From: Clytia hemisphaerica
Lineage: Eukaryota > Cnidaria > Hydrozoa > Leptothecata > Clytiidae
Reading direction: 5' to 3'
Length of the DNA stretch: 64,000 nucleotides
Assembly: GCA_902728285.1 (NCBI GenBank)
Contig: CACVBU010000918.1
Location: 267,086 to 331,085 of the forward strand
Shown here: in pieces, positions 1 through 10,794 of the stretch
Position numbering within the stretch: position 1 is the stretch's first letter
Layout of the letters: the number at the start of each line of letters is the position of its first letter
Translations under genes and position numbers: made by a program
The notes under the pieces: model-generated
Told to the model about the DNA's origin: nothing
Databases searched by the model: none
The model's input: the letters and a program-made list of their open reading frames with translations, nothing else

Positions 1-335
1 TACTTAGTCAGAATCACAGACCTCTACAATAAAAAAGGATCACGAATCCCTTAGTTGATGCCAGTAGCCTAGCATACTTTTTGATTTCAGTATCATCAGA
101 AATTCAAGGCTCTTTTTATAAGAACTTTCGTACCTCCATCATTTAACGACCAGATCCATATATAAATTTAGGTCAAATTTCATTAATAGCATACCCTTAG
201 TTAAAGTATTTGAGCTGCTACACGCTTACTTAGAATCACAATATAAGCATTTGCATATCAAGTTATTTATGTAACCTATAAAGGCCGTTTGACGCGAAAT
301 TGGCACATGTTAAAGATTCAAACAAATTTACAAAA
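1..335. other. 5' flank of SIAE-1
   Basis: AT-rich, with no reading frame I can support. A stretch at about 8-75 (AATCACAGACCTCTACAA... CAGTAGCCTAG) recurs in degenerate form at about 5075-5155, inside intron 2, so it is repetitive. Promoter elements cannot be fixed from sequence alone. Confidence 0.5.
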
Positions 336-339
336 ATGA
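307..339 (+). promoter_or_regulatory. Upstream ORF overlapping the SIAE-1 start
   Basis: An ATG at 307 opens a ten-codon frame that stops at TGA 337-339. The stop overlaps the SIAE-1 start codon in an ATGA arrangement. SIAE-2 has an analogous overlapping upstream ORF. Whether it is in the mRNA depends on the unknown transcription start. Confidence 0.4.
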
Positions 340-552
340 CGATGTATCTGGCTTTAGTATTGATTGTTCTGAACTCACCTGTAGTTTTTAGTCAGTTTCG
401 ATTTGCCAATAACTATGGCTCAAATATGGTGTTACAAAGAGCACCTTTGAGTGCAAATGTATGGGGATTTGGTGAGGAAGGCCAAAAAGTTCAGTTGACT
501 GTCGTTGAAGGGAGCAATACAAGGTTTAAATACGAGACGATAGTTTACGAAA
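336..552 (+). CDS. SIAE: SIAE-1 exon 1 (signal peptide, N-terminal beta domain)
   Basis: Starts at ATG 336 and ends at a strong donor GTAAGAAC (553). It ends in phase 1 after 72 codons. It carries the signal peptide and the FRFANNYGSNMVLQRAP block, which is almost identical to exon 1 of SIAE-2. Confidence 0.88.
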
Positions 553-3500
553 GTAAGAACTGATTGCTTTTTCTTCTGCTCTTGACTTGACTATAACCCC
601 ATTTATCAAAGACTCACCGATGAGACTTTGACTTAGGAACAAGAATTTTTCATCCCAATTGGTGAATTTTGATGGAACATTTTATCCCCGCTGTAAGGAA
701 AAACTTTCACCGGGGCTGTGAGACAGGGGTGTCCAAACAGGGAAGAGAATTTTTCAAAATTTTACTTCAAAGGTCATCCAAACAAACCTTTACACCTTGA
801 CTGTATATTTATCCCCGTTTGCCTAAACAAAAATGCAAGATAAACTTTACAAATCAAATATACTTTTATCTATAGGTTTGACTGGGGAATCAGTATGGAA
901 GATTAAATTAGACCCGTTAGAGCCACCTATCAACAAATCAAATCAACCTTATGAAATTATTGCCAGATCTAAATGGAAAGGAGAAGAGATCGAGATCAAG
1001 TTGGAAGATGTATTGTTTGGAGATGTTTGGTTGTGTAGTGGACAAAGCAATATGGCGTTCACTGTTGGTATGGTAAGTAGACCCGTTACGATCATCGCAC
1101 TACCGGGAAATTTGACTTTTTTTGGCTTTATATGTAGATATTGAAATTTTCATTATCATTTGAGATGAATCACTCCAATTCAAATCCACTTATAGGCTGG
1201 TAAGTAGACTCAACACACCTGCCTCTTGTGTACCAGGGGGTATTGAAAACTAAGTAGAATTACTTTCCCCAGAAGACGTAATGGTAAATTAAGTGAGGAA
1301 TAAAATTTTGAATCAGATTAGTCTGTTTGGAATAGGGACAATTTCAGATTTCAAAGATTTCGTCGAGGTACAGATGGGCCATTTTTAGAATCAATTTCTA
1401 TTTTTGTGGCCAGTGGGGTGAATTCCATTAGAGATGCGGGATTGCAGCACTTTGCGACTTTGCAAATTGAGTTTAGAACTGTTTAGAACTTAGACTGGGA
1501 ATCCAGTCGTTTATAACGTTTTTGTTGAAAGCGGGAAATTTTTATGTCGGGATATGGTTAAAATAAACGACTGGGCTAAGGTGGTTTCCGTAGCTTACGG
1601 GAGTTCCAGCAGGGCCCGCAGATTTCTGCGGGGTGAGAAAACAATCATATACAACAAAATATATAAACAAATAAAAATTTCAGCCAATGAGAATTTCTAA
1701 GTGAAAGAAAAAAAAAACAAACCAAAACAAACCAACAAGACCCCCTGAAAATGTTATCCAAAAACATGAAAAAAGAGAATTTTTATGAAAAGTTTGTTGT
1801 GCACAAAATATTCTAGACGACTATATTGATGCTCCTGTCAAGTTTTCTACTTCCTATTTTTTACTGAGTTAAGTCGTCTAGCATGCTAGACTATTTAGAA
1901 CTACACTCTAGCTGGAATAAAAATCACCCTCTAATCATGATTGACAACAAAACAGGGATATGCGATTTTATGATAACTTTTTTGGCCCATTACAATTTCT
2001 TTAAACAGTACTGTAGATACTGGAGTGAAATCAAGTGACGTCAATCTCCCCTCGCGATCGGGGGTCGCGAAAAAGTTAAGAAAAAGCCGTATGATGCAGG
2101 TAGAGCCTTCTGCTCCCCCTGAAATATATTTAATCAATGTTTACCCCCAAAGTCATACTGATATCCAAACCGAGGAGAAAGTTACTGATACTCAATTTTT
2201 AATATCTTGTTATGATTTTAACTTAATTTTGACATTAGATCAGAGACATTGTTTTGACATTTTAAGCCAGCAGGGCGCGAGTAAAATGTACAGGTAGCAT
2301 AAATTAAAACATTACATTTGATTTTCATCGTTTCTCTTCGTTGCCAGGGATACGTTCAAATTTATTCTGAGTATCACAGTGTATGCATTACCGTTTTTTT
2401 ATAAGAACAAACTATATAAGAACATGCTTCCCAAAAATTTAAGAACAATATGATCATGCTGTGAAGAACTGAATCCCACGTGTATATCATGCTGTGAAGA
2501 CAAATTCCAATTTCATTCAACGTGCACTCAGTGGGAAAAAAGTAACCATGACAATCATCCAGATCTTGGAGGAAGCCCGTTTGCGATAAATTCTTACAGT
2601 TTGTCTCCACAGCTTAATTTCAAGTAGCAAATGACCTTTCAGACGTTCAGCGGTATGATATTATGTTAAAATAAGTTTTTCCTGTCTGCTTTTTTTGGTG
2701 GATAAAGTGCACCAGTCAAAGGGTCCTCAAAATTAGGAAATTTACAAAACTGCACTGAACTGCACTGTAAGTTTATTACAATTGACAATCCAGTCCAGAA
2801 ACTGAGATTACTCAAAATTATGGATGTTTGTCAGAAGTTTGCCATTGAATATTGACAGAAATTTGACTCAGAACACCAGGAAAAATATTTTAGCTAAATG
2901 TAGAAATTCTGGTAAACATTTTGACATCTACTTGCCCAGACATTTTATTGAGGTTAAAAAAAGATTGTCAAAACCTTTAATGCATAATTAATGGTAAAAT
3001 ACAGTTTAAAAACAACCTTTTTTGGTAAACTTAATTGCAAAAGGAAAGATTTCTCGAGAAAGCAAGTGAAAGGTTTTTACCGAAGACAAACATTCGATAA
3101 TGCTGATGATGATATCAATCATACTTAATCTTTTGCAAGTCTCCATGGTCTTTGGGATTTCAACGGACCAAGAATGTGAGCCTAGTGATGTATTTTATGA
3201 TAGAATCACTATCGGTATTGAAACATTCTCCATTTTCGCATCAGATTTCGAAAAAGAGGAAAATCAACCTAAAATGGTTTCGTGTTTATCATCTTGTAAA
3301 AGACACGAAAGATGCTTTTCTTTAACATATTACCACAATACCAAAACTTGTAGGATGATTAACCATAATACATATGGGATTTTTGTACGTTACCGAATTG
3401 TTCCCAATGCTGAATATTTTATAAAAACTGGCGCATGTAGCTCACTCGATCAAAAGCTAAAGTTTATATCCATCATTGAAGATGCCTCAGATTGCAAAGA

Positions 3501-6500
3501 TATCTACAGTATGGGTTGGAGAAGTGATGGTATCTATGGAATTCAAGTGCCGGGTAATTTAGGAATTTTTCGATCCATCCATTGTAAATTGTCTCTTCTC
3601 GGAGGTGGCTGGACTGTCATTCTAAGGCAGATCTTTAACAGTAGTTTTGGAAAAAGCTGGGATCAATATAAAAAAGGATTCGGTAATCTCCGTGGTAACT
3701 TTTGGTATGGTAATGATATCATCCATAACCTCACAAAACCTGGTACAGAAAATGAAGTATTATTCATTCTACAAAACGAAGATAACCAGTTTTATTATCC
3801 TTATTATGATCAATTCAATGTTGGTGATGAAGATTCAAAATACCAACTCAATATTGGTACATACAAACATGTATATGGTCAACCTTTACCAGCTAGACTA
3901 GCCATCCCTGGAGGTCTTCCAGTTAGACTTAATGGAGACGATTTTAATGACTTAGATGGAATGAAGTTCTCGACAAAAGATCAAGATAATGATGATTTGT
4001 ATGGATTAAAATGCAGCAATCACTTTGGAGACGCTGGTTGGTGGTAACAAGAGTGTGTGGGGATGTTGTTTTAACAGGAAAGATAGGGGAAAAAGCAGTC
4101 CCGGGTCTACGGTGGAAACAGATTACAAAAGAAGACGACACTGGGAAATTGTTATCAGTAGAAATGCTTGTCCGGAAGAAATCGAATTAACCTTTAATAT
4201 ATACCTTTAAAGAATTTGTGTACCTTAGGGGGTACATTTTAAGTCAACTCTGGACCCAGTTTGTGTTTTTATGCCTCCAAATTTCACTTCGTGACTGACT
4301 ACGACGTGCGGTGGGCGACCAGTTTTTTCTCAACCTATACCCAATTCGATTGACTTCAAAATATGCCATTTTTGCCCTGATTGCCAAATATTTTTGCATA
4401 TTCGATTGACAAAAATTTGGCAAATGTGGCAAAATTTGAGTGCCATAAATGCCAAATAAAAAAGATGTGGTAAGTCTGGCATTCTTGGCATTTTTGGAAC
4501 TTACCTCCATACAAAACACTGTTCCCACGAGACCTATGTTCTTTTCACTCCAATTTTGCCACTTTTGCCAAAGATTTTGAAAAATAGAAGACCTTCCAAT
4601 GCTAAAGCAAAACAATGCCGATCGGAAATTTGATTGGTTAAAAAAATCGTTCGCTTTATAAACGCCGACAGAAAACCACTGACGAAGCATCACAAAACCG
4701 AAATCATAATGGCGGTGTAGCGATGTACAAATTTGCCATGAAGCGGTGATCTTTTGACATTGAAATTGTGGATTTGGCAAAGTTGGTGAGTATGGCAAAT
4801 TTGGAAGTCAATCGAAATGGCTGCTAGTTTGCCTAAACAAAAGATTACGTCATAAAAAAAAGTTTTGCGCGAACAAAAAAAAGTTGAAGGAAGTTCAACT
4901 TTTTTCAACCGTTTCGTCAATTTTGACCAATGGAATTGCTTCAATTTTTTCAACCGACCAATGACCTTACAAAAACGTTAAAAATTTTTCGCTCATTTCG
5001 CGCGAAAGTGGAGACCGGCCTTAAGTTACGTAACTTCTATCATTACGAAACAAGCGTTCGATTTACATTAGTCTGAAGTCTGAACTGCAGACCCCTACAA
5101 AACCCCAAGTAGTATAGCAGCACGAATCCGTTAGTGGATGTCAGCAGCCTAGATTTGCACGGGGAAATAATTTTCAACGTTTTATTCGATAATGGCGGAT
5201 TTTCTCCAAAAAGTTTTAGTATGGAAGAATCATTTAAAATAACCAAAATTGGGAAAATCAAAAAAAAAGTGAACGAGTGAGTGAGTGAGTGAGTGAGTGA
5301 GTGAGTGAGTGAGTGAGTGAGTGAGTGAGTGAGTGAAAAGTGAGTGTGAGTGACAGTGTGAGTGAGTGAGTGAGTGAGTGAGTGAGTGAGTGAGTGAGTG
5401 AGTGAGTGAGTGAGTGAGTGAGTGAGTGAGTGAGTGAGTGAGTGAGTGAGTGAGTGAGTGAGTGAGTGAGTGAGTGAGTGCGTGAGTGAGTGAGTGAGTG
5501 AGTGAGTGAGTGAGTGCGTGCGTGAGTGAGTGAGTGAGTGAGTGGAGTGAGTGAGTGAGTGAGTGAGTGAGTGCGTGAGTGCGTGAGTGAGTGAGTGATG
5601 TGAGTGAGTGAGTGAGTGAGTGAGTGAGTGAGTGAGTGAGTGAGTGAGTGAGTGCGTGAGTGCGTGAGTGAGTGCGTGAGTGAGTGAGTGAGTGAGTGAG
5701 TGATCGTTGAGTGAGTGAGTGAGTGAGTGAGTGAGTGAGTGAGTGAGTGAGTGAGTGAGTGAGTGAGTGAGTGAGTGAGTGAGTGAGTGAGTGAGTGCGT
5801 GAGGTGAGTGAGGAGTGAGTGAGTGAGTGAGTGAGTGAGTGAGTGAGTGAGTGCGTGAGTGAGTGAGTGAGTGAGTGAGTGAGTGAGTGAAGAGTGAGTG
5901 AGTGAGTGAGTGAGTGAGTGCGTGATGTGATTGCGTGAGGCGTTTAGTGCGTTGAGTGAATTGAAAGCGGATGCGAGTTATAGTGAAAGGGGTATAGAGT
6001 TATGAGAACCGTCGAGGAAGTTGTTTAAAATATTAATTTTAATTTCATAATTTTTATTGTAACTTATTCTGTAAAATTTCAGGTCTTAATTTTGTAAAAT
6101 TTTTTCTTGATGCATTTTGAATTAATGTTGCTACGATAATAACTGATTTCAAGCAGAGAATTTAACTTCTTGAAAAACCAGTAATGGAGTCAAAATTTTA
6201 GAAAATTTACATTCATGTTTACAACTCTATTTTCTTCTATCTGCCGAGAGTGCTCGATGATATCAGAGCTTGTTCAAATTAAAATTTTCATATTTATATT
6301 ATTGTCTTGTACTTGTTTTAAAATTTGAAATTAAAGTTTTGTAAGGTATGGTTAAGCGGAAATAATTATTGTAAATTACTAAACAATGAATTCTTCTGTT
6401 ACTCTTCTCCTTCGTCTCTCCGATTTAGTCTTATCAAATTCACAAAGCTTCTTTTCCAAGGAGGATGAAATCCCAGGGAGTTTTATTTCCTCACCGTTGG

Positions 6501-9500
6501 CCGATATTTTAGCCGATATCTGTTGAGTAGGAGGTCCCAATGGGTCGGTCATACGGGGATGCACCTATGATGTGTTATAATAAACCTCAAAGCCACGTAA
6601 AAATGGAAAATTTACCTCAACTTTTTCCCAGTGTAACCAAAGCTTTATTTACGTTACTGATGGACACCAGAGAATTATTGGACGTTTAAGTAAGCACCAA
6701 AAAGTGGATACTACTCAAGGAACGATGTTGGATCAACGATGTAAAAATAATAGATAACCAACTATGTACCTCTAGAAGTTACTTCTCCCAAGAGAACAAC
6801 CATTGTTTTCCTATTGAAATGAGCACTCTATTAAAAAGCTCTGTGTGCAGTGCGTGTTATGCTTTTAGTTAGATTTTGACACACTTTTTGACATCCACTG
6901 AATTGATAGAAAATTGAATTGTTATTTACTGCAAATTTTGGAATTCTTTTCAAAAGATAAAGGTACCAATCTTTAGACAAATTGACTACGGATTGGCCTG
7001 ATACCACTTAATCTTCAAATGGATAAATAAACGCTCATAAAATGCTGTTATCTGAAAAATATATGTGTGATTTGAAATGCGATATCTCACGTATGAAAAG
7101 TGCATGAAGGTTGCTTGATACAAAATAAACAGATGAATGTTTATAGAGCAATAATATTTAATTAAATTTTTTTTTCTGTGAGGCTGCCTATAGGAAAATA
7201 CACTTTTTCTAAAACAAAATTTGGAAAAATATACATCTCCATCTCTTTCAGTCATCAACAAGTGAAGAAGAGCTGGCTGCAGCAGACGAAAGACCAGACA
7301 TACGTTTATTCACTGTCAAAAGAAATTATTCCGAAATTGCCGTGAATGACCTCCAATATGTTAATATATGGCAGAATTGGACTAAAGCATCACGAGGTTT
7401 GTATAGTTCCCCCCGAAGGGGAGGTACTAGGGTTGCAAGCTGACGGGGGTGCCGCCCGACTTTCGACCCTTTTGACCCTTACCGGGACTAAAAAGGAGAA
7501 AACAAAGGAAAACTTTGTGAATTTTACGACCCTTAGTGGGACTGAAGTTTGATTTACGGATTTTTCCGACCATTAGCGGGACTTTGGAAATCTAAAAAAG
7601 GTACCCCTAAGGGCTGCACGTACCTTACCCTTCATTTGCTTGAGTACCCCTTACCTGGGTGTAGTTCGCCCATCCATAATACTTGTCTTCTTCTTTCTAG
7701 TTAGAGATTCCAAGATTCCAAAGGGAATTTAGGTCTATAGGTTATATGCAATGCTGATGTAATTTATGACAAATCTTTATTGAAATATTACAATCAATGT
7801 TGGACTTTTGCCCAATGAGGGTTGTTTTCGAGTCTATTTTTACGGTGAATATGAGGGTTCTAACTAAAACTCTACAAAGGGTAACCATGTTCTTTGTTTG
7901 AATAAACATCCCAGGTTAACGTTTATTAACCCCTTTTTCACGGATCAGGTAGGATTTTTCGGTCAGTGGAGTATAAATAACTGACTGAAGCTCGATTGGG
8001 ATTGATATTCCCCTGTTTTTTATGGCTCTGGAATTTGAACTCTATTGTGTTCAGAGTCAGAAGATTCGGTGGGAATAGAGAAATAGCGGGGACAAAAATC
8101 GGGGTAAAGTCTTCCATTGTGAACTATATACTTTGGCAAATTTGGCCAGTGGAAGGTAGTGGTTTATCCAGTGATTTATTTAACGCTATAGTCGTAAGAT
8201 AGTCACTGTTATGAGATTTGTGCTGACTGGAATTTTAATTTTAATTTTAATTGTCAACGTTTCTTTCATGTAGAATCTGTTGGTGGACCAAATTTCAAGT
8301 ATTTTTCTGCAGTATGTTGGATGTTCGGACGTCGATTGTATGACCAATATAAAATACCAATCGGTTTGATCGCCACCAGTTGGGGTGGTACTAGAATCGA
8401 AGCCTGGTCTTCACCAACAGCTCTGGCAAAATGTAAATTAAAGCACCATGAGGAACCAAAAAGTCCTCAAAACTCATATTCAGTATTATGGAATGCTATG
8501 ATTTATCCTTTTTTGAATATGACCATCAAAGGTGCAATTTGGTATCAAGGTGAAGCAAATAGTTTGTACAATTCAGAGATATACGCATGTACTTTCCCAG
8601 AGATGATTAATGATTGGAGAAAAAAATGGTTTGAAGGAACTGATGGCTCCACGGATCAAATGTTACCTTTTGGTTTTGTGCAGGTATGTGATTTTTCAGT
8701 GACGGAGTACCTTAAGTAACACATGTTAGGTTTTCTTCGAAATACAACCTAGGATTGCAAATGCATAAAGATTTTTCACATTGACTATCGCAGCGATAAC
8801 AAATAGTTTATGATGTAACTATCGGAAATACATTGAAAAGAATCTAAGATGATCAAGACCTATAAACAAAGCGTATATCATCGCAAATCTTACATTTTCG
8901 TCAAGGTGTTTTGGGAGCTAAAAACTGTATTTACATTTACTTTAAGACGAAATCCTAGTAGTTCTCAAATTTTTAAAAACTCTTGTACCAGCATGACCCA
9001 GGGGGAGGGTACTTGAGCAAAATGGATGCTGGGTACGTGCAAGCCATAAGGGTCCCTTTTTTAAATGCTCGGAAGTCTAACAAAGGGGTAAATAAGCAAT
9101 TAATAGTAATACAAATAAGCAATTATAGTCCGGTAATACCTTTTTAGCGCGGTCCACTTTATTATTCAATTTACCACCCTAAGCTCGGTTTTAATAATTT
9201 TTTCTATTGTCTTTAGGCGCGAAAAAAAGTGCGGTAAAAGGGACAAAAAATCCCCTTGCGGCAATTGGCGGCTACGGTCGAAAAGGTGTATTGACTCTCT
9301 GAAAGGGTCCCAAAATTATTGAATATTAAAAATCCACTCCCTCAAACGGTCATAAATTTGGTAATTTTGAGCTAACAATTGGAAAAACAGTCTCTCAAAG
9401 GTTAGCAAAAACGTCAAAGTCGTCAAATGGATCGATTTTCGGCAACATGATTATGAGTAAGATGCTTGTATTATATAAAGGCGGATCAATAAAAAAGAAA

Positions 9501-10672
9501 AACACAAAAATATTTTTTCTCGTTTATAGCTGGCTACGATTGACCCAAAGATTCCCGAACAAAGGTTCCCTCGCATCCGTTACGAGCAGACAGCAAATTA
9601 TGGCTACGTCCCAAACCCTAAACAACAAAACGTCTTTATGGCTGTTGCTATGGATCTCCCTGACGACAACTCACCTTACGGCGCTGTTCATCCACGTGAC
9701 AAAAATACTGTTGCCTATAGACTATCATTGGGAGCACGTGCTATGGTTTACGGCGAAATAAATATCACATTTCAAGGGGCCATTATGGACAGCTGCAAGA
9801 TTATGAGTTTGGAAGGTAAAAGCTATGTACGAGTCAGTTTTAGAGGAGCAGATGAAGAGGGACTTTTGATTAAAAGTCATGATGGTTTCGAGGTATGTAA
9901 ATGAGTTACTCTCTCTGTGAATTATTTTTATCAGAATTGATAAGATCTTGTATAACTTCTTTACAGTGTGTCCGGTAAAAGCAGAATTATTAACATCATT
10001 TATTTTGCCTTGCTAGGTTAGTAAATCTATAATAAGCAAAACAAACAGTATGGTTAACCCTTTCCGTGCCGATGTCGGGATTGCCAACATCGGCACTTTC
10101 CATTTTTTTGCCGCAAAATTTAACACTTCTACAAAGATTTTGTATTAGATGGTTTGAAATGAAAAAAAATGAATAGCTAAAAAACTTTTCTATGTTGAAA
10201 AATAACTATTCTACAACGTTCAACTCAAAATTATAGTCCTTGGCTAATACTTCATATATTATTCAGAAAATGAAGTGAAAACCCTAAAAATACAAGGGGG
10301 GAGTTAAAGGGTTTAAGTATAGTGGGAAACACACTTTACGGTAGTCGGTAGTAAATTTTTTTTGTCAAATTAAGCCCCAAGCAATGGTCAATGCACACAT
10401 AAATTTTCCCCCTTTTTACTAAAGATTTAACTTTTCATATTTTTTTATCATCACAGGTTCAGATCAAAGGAACGGGGCAATGGACTGCAACAAATATGAT
10501 TTTTAGTCCATCATCTGATCCTGTTGGAATATATCTCACCATACCAAGTAATCAGAATGTAACGGCTGTCCGCTATGTATGGTCAAACAGACCTTGTGAT
10601 TACCAAAGATGTGCTATCTATTCATTAGACTATGGATTACCTAGTCCACCAGGACTTTGCTTTATCCCTTAG
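336..10672 (+). CDS. SIAE: Sialate O-acetylesterase-like gene SIAE-1 (six exons)
   Basis: Removes O-acetyl esters from sialic acids (family knowledge); secreted or lysosomal. Exons are 336-552, 876-1072, 7252-7396, 8274-8683, 9530-9892 and 10457-10672. All junctions are GT/AG and the frame stays open for 515 aa, close to the roughly 520 aa of vertebrate SIAE. Residues about 3-19 are a hydrophobic signal peptide, so I start at ATG 336; the longer frame upstream opens with TTG. SGNH/SASA blocks are intact: LCSGQSNM with the nucleophile at Ser127, SWGGT at 222-226, WYQGEAN at 276-282 and the SPYGAVHPRDK block with His377. These numbers equal those I recall for human Ser127/His377. The gene encloses a lectin-like gene in intron 2 and several transposons. 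A paralogue with the same intron phases lies at 30184-39100. Exon borders were assigned by eye and by comparison with that paralogue. Confidence 0.93.
636..733. repeat. ACACCCC-type inverted-repeat element, right-end fragment
   Basis: Lies in SIAE-1 intron 1. The right end GGGCTGTGAGACAGGGGTGT, with preceding ATCCCCGCTG and TTTCACC blocks, matches the complete copy at 38295-38558. Confidence 0.6.
876..1072 (+). CDS. SIAE: SIAE-1 exon 2 (catalytic serine)
   Basis: The acceptor is CTATAG at 870-875 and the donor GTAAGT at 1073. The exon encodes GDVWLCSGQSNM with the nucleophilic serine and ends after a complete ATG codon (phase 0). It is nine codons longer than exon 2 of SIAE-2; the extra residues lie before the catalytic block. 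Confidence 0.9.
3100..4047 (+). CDS. Secreted PAN/apple-like plus fibrinogen-related domain protein (lectin-like), intronless
   Basis: A 315-residue frame from a true ATG. Residues 1-19 are a signal peptide. Residues about 26-113 hold six cysteines (C26, C62, C66, C72, C84, C113) in a PAN/apple-like arrangement. From about 130 onwards is a fibrinogen-related domain: the DCKDIYSMGWRSDGIYGIQ start, GGGWTVILRQ, FWYGND, then NGMKFST-type residues DGMKFSTKDQDND (calcium-binding acidic loop) and HFGDAGWW. The frame stops right after GWW, about 45 residues before the normal domain end. The rest continues out of frame to 4190. Family members bind acetylated glycans in innate immunity or cell recognition. 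It sits on the same strand inside SIAE-1 intron 2 and has no introns, which suggests a retrocopy or late insertion. A decayed gene, an assembly indel or a genuinely truncated protein are all possible. Confidence 0.75.
   Translation: MLMMISIILNLLQVSMVFGISTDQECEPSDVFYDRITIGIETFSIFASDFEKEENQPKMVSCLSSCKRHERCFSLTYYHNTKTCRMINHNTYGIFVRYRIVPNAEYFIKTGACSSLDQKLKFISIIEDASDCKDIYSMGWRSDGIYGIQVPGNLGIFRSIHCKLSLLGGGWTVILRQIFNSSFGKSWDQYKKGFGNLRGNFWYGNDIIHNLTKPGTENEVLFILQNEDNQFYYPYYDQFNVGDEDSKYQLNIGTYKHVYGQPLPARLAIPGGLPVRLNGDDFNDLDGMKFSTKDQDNDDLYGLKCSNHFGDAGWW
4048..4190 (+). pseudogene. Out-of-frame C-terminal remainder of the fibrinogen-related domain
   Basis: After the stop at 4045-4047 a different frame (4068-4190) reads GEKAVPGLRWKQITK then LLSVEMLVRKKS, the expected fibrinogen-domain ending (G-hydrophobic-x-W ... 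S-V-E-M). At least one indel of one or two bases separates it from the upstream frame. A third frame (4025-4210) is open across the same stretch but does not match the family. Confidence 0.65.
4344..4817. repeat. Degenerate fold-back rich in TTTTGCCA/TGGCAAAA
   Basis: ATTCGATTGACTTC...TGCCA at the left pairs with TGGCAAATTTGGAAGTCAAT at the right. The interior repeats short TTTGCCA and TGGCAAA motifs. Minus-strand frames here are by-products of this repeat. Confidence 0.45.
5269..5940. repeat. (GTGA)n microsatellite, about 670 bp
   Basis: More than 150 GTGA units, with scattered GTGC variants, single-base slips and one GTGTGAGTGACA interruption near the left end. It lies in SIAE-1 intron 2, 1.1 kb past the lectin-like gene. 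All units read the same way, so a transcript would carry a long purine-rich GUGA run. Confidence 0.97.
7252..7396 (+). CDS. SIAE: SIAE-1 exon 3
   Basis: The acceptor is CTCTTTCAG and the donor GTTTGT at 7397, which is weak. It is 145 nt long, exactly as in SIAE-2, but the protein (DIRLF..., WTKAS) is poorly conserved between the copies. A transposable element begins only 12 bases past the exon end. Confidence 0.86.
7409..7658. mobile_element. G-run element with 8-bp target duplication in SIAE-1 intron 3
   Basis: Begins CCCCCCGAAGGGGAGGTACT and carries internal GACCCTTA..GGGACT repeats. It is flanked by GTATAGTT (7401-7408) and GTGTAGTT (7659-7666), an 8-bp duplication with one mismatch, typical of hAT-type insertion. 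It shares GGTACTAGGGTTG with the element at 17896-18884. No coding capacity. Confidence 0.7.
8274..8683 (+). CDS. SIAE: SIAE-1 exon 4 (SGNH core)
   Basis: The acceptor is CATGTAG and the donor GTATGT. The exon carries CWMFGRRLYDQYKIPIG, SWGGT and GAIWYQGEAN, the oxyanion-hole blocks of the SASA/SGNH fold. It ends in PFGFVQ, in phase 0. Confidence 0.92.
8989..9420. mobile_element. Degraded G-run element in SIAE-1 intron 4
   Basis: GGGGGAGGGTACTTGAGCAAA at 9001 is the reverse complement of the right end of the 7409-7658 element. GGGTCCC blocks follow. The right boundary is not clear, and a secondary insertion about 9065-9300 probably interrupts it. Confidence 0.45.
9530..9892 (+). CDS. SIAE: SIAE-1 exon 5 (catalytic histidine)
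   Basis: The acceptor is TTTATAG and the donor GTATGT. It encodes QTANYGYVPN, then VFMAVAMDLPDD and the His377-containing HPRDK block. It is the exon most similar to its SIAE-2 counterpart. Confidence 0.92.
10058..10312. mobile_element. Possible piggyBac-like short element in SIAE-1 intron 5
   Basis: TTAA (10054-10057) precedes CCCTTTCCGTGCCGATG, and the far side ends AGTTAAAGGGT before TTAA (10313-10316). TTAA on both sides and CCCTTT/AAAGGG ends suit a piggyBac-type non-autonomous copy. The inner ends are imperfect. Confidence 0.45.
10457..10672 (+). CDS. SIAE: SIAE-1 exon 6 (C-terminus)
   Basis: The acceptor is ATCACAG. It encodes the C-terminal beta domain ending YVWSNRPCDYQRCAIYS...PSPPGLCFIP and stop TAG. 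The PxC...C spacing and the PSPPG(L/V)CFIP ending are kept in SIAE-2, which suggests structural cysteines. Confidence 0.9.
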   Translation, partial: VQIKGTGQWTATNMIFSPSSDPVGIYLTIPSNQNVTAVRYVWSNRPCDYQRCAIYSLDYGLPSPPGLCFIP

Positions 10673-10794
10673 AAAATCGGATTTTGAAATTAGTTATTAA
10701 CTTTTGATATATTTACTTTTTGATACTTTTTGAAGGCTTCTTTTTTCGTCTCAACGATCATCCAATTTGAGAAATCCGATGATGGACCATGACT

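Larger units (their letters stand above)
1073..7251. other. SIAE-1 intron 2 (6.2 kb)
   Basis: The largest intron. It holds the nested PAN/fibrinogen-related gene (3100-4190), a degenerate fold-back (4344-4817) and the (GTGA)n tract. Between 1073 and 3099 and between 6000 and 7251 I see only AT-rich sequence with short chance frames. A fragment of the TACACGTTTTT/ATAAGAAC repeat family lies at about 2386-2449. Confidence 0.6.

Noticed and set aside
4043-4076. A 34-base GT...AG mini-intron that would bypass the stop in the fibrinogen-related gene
   Set aside because: Too short for an animal intron, and the resulting frame does not give the family's C-terminus (the true remainder is in the third frame).
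4244-4953. 184- and 87-codon minus-strand frames
   Set aside because: Composed of TTTGCCA/TGGCAAA repeats in a degenerate fold-back; no domain.
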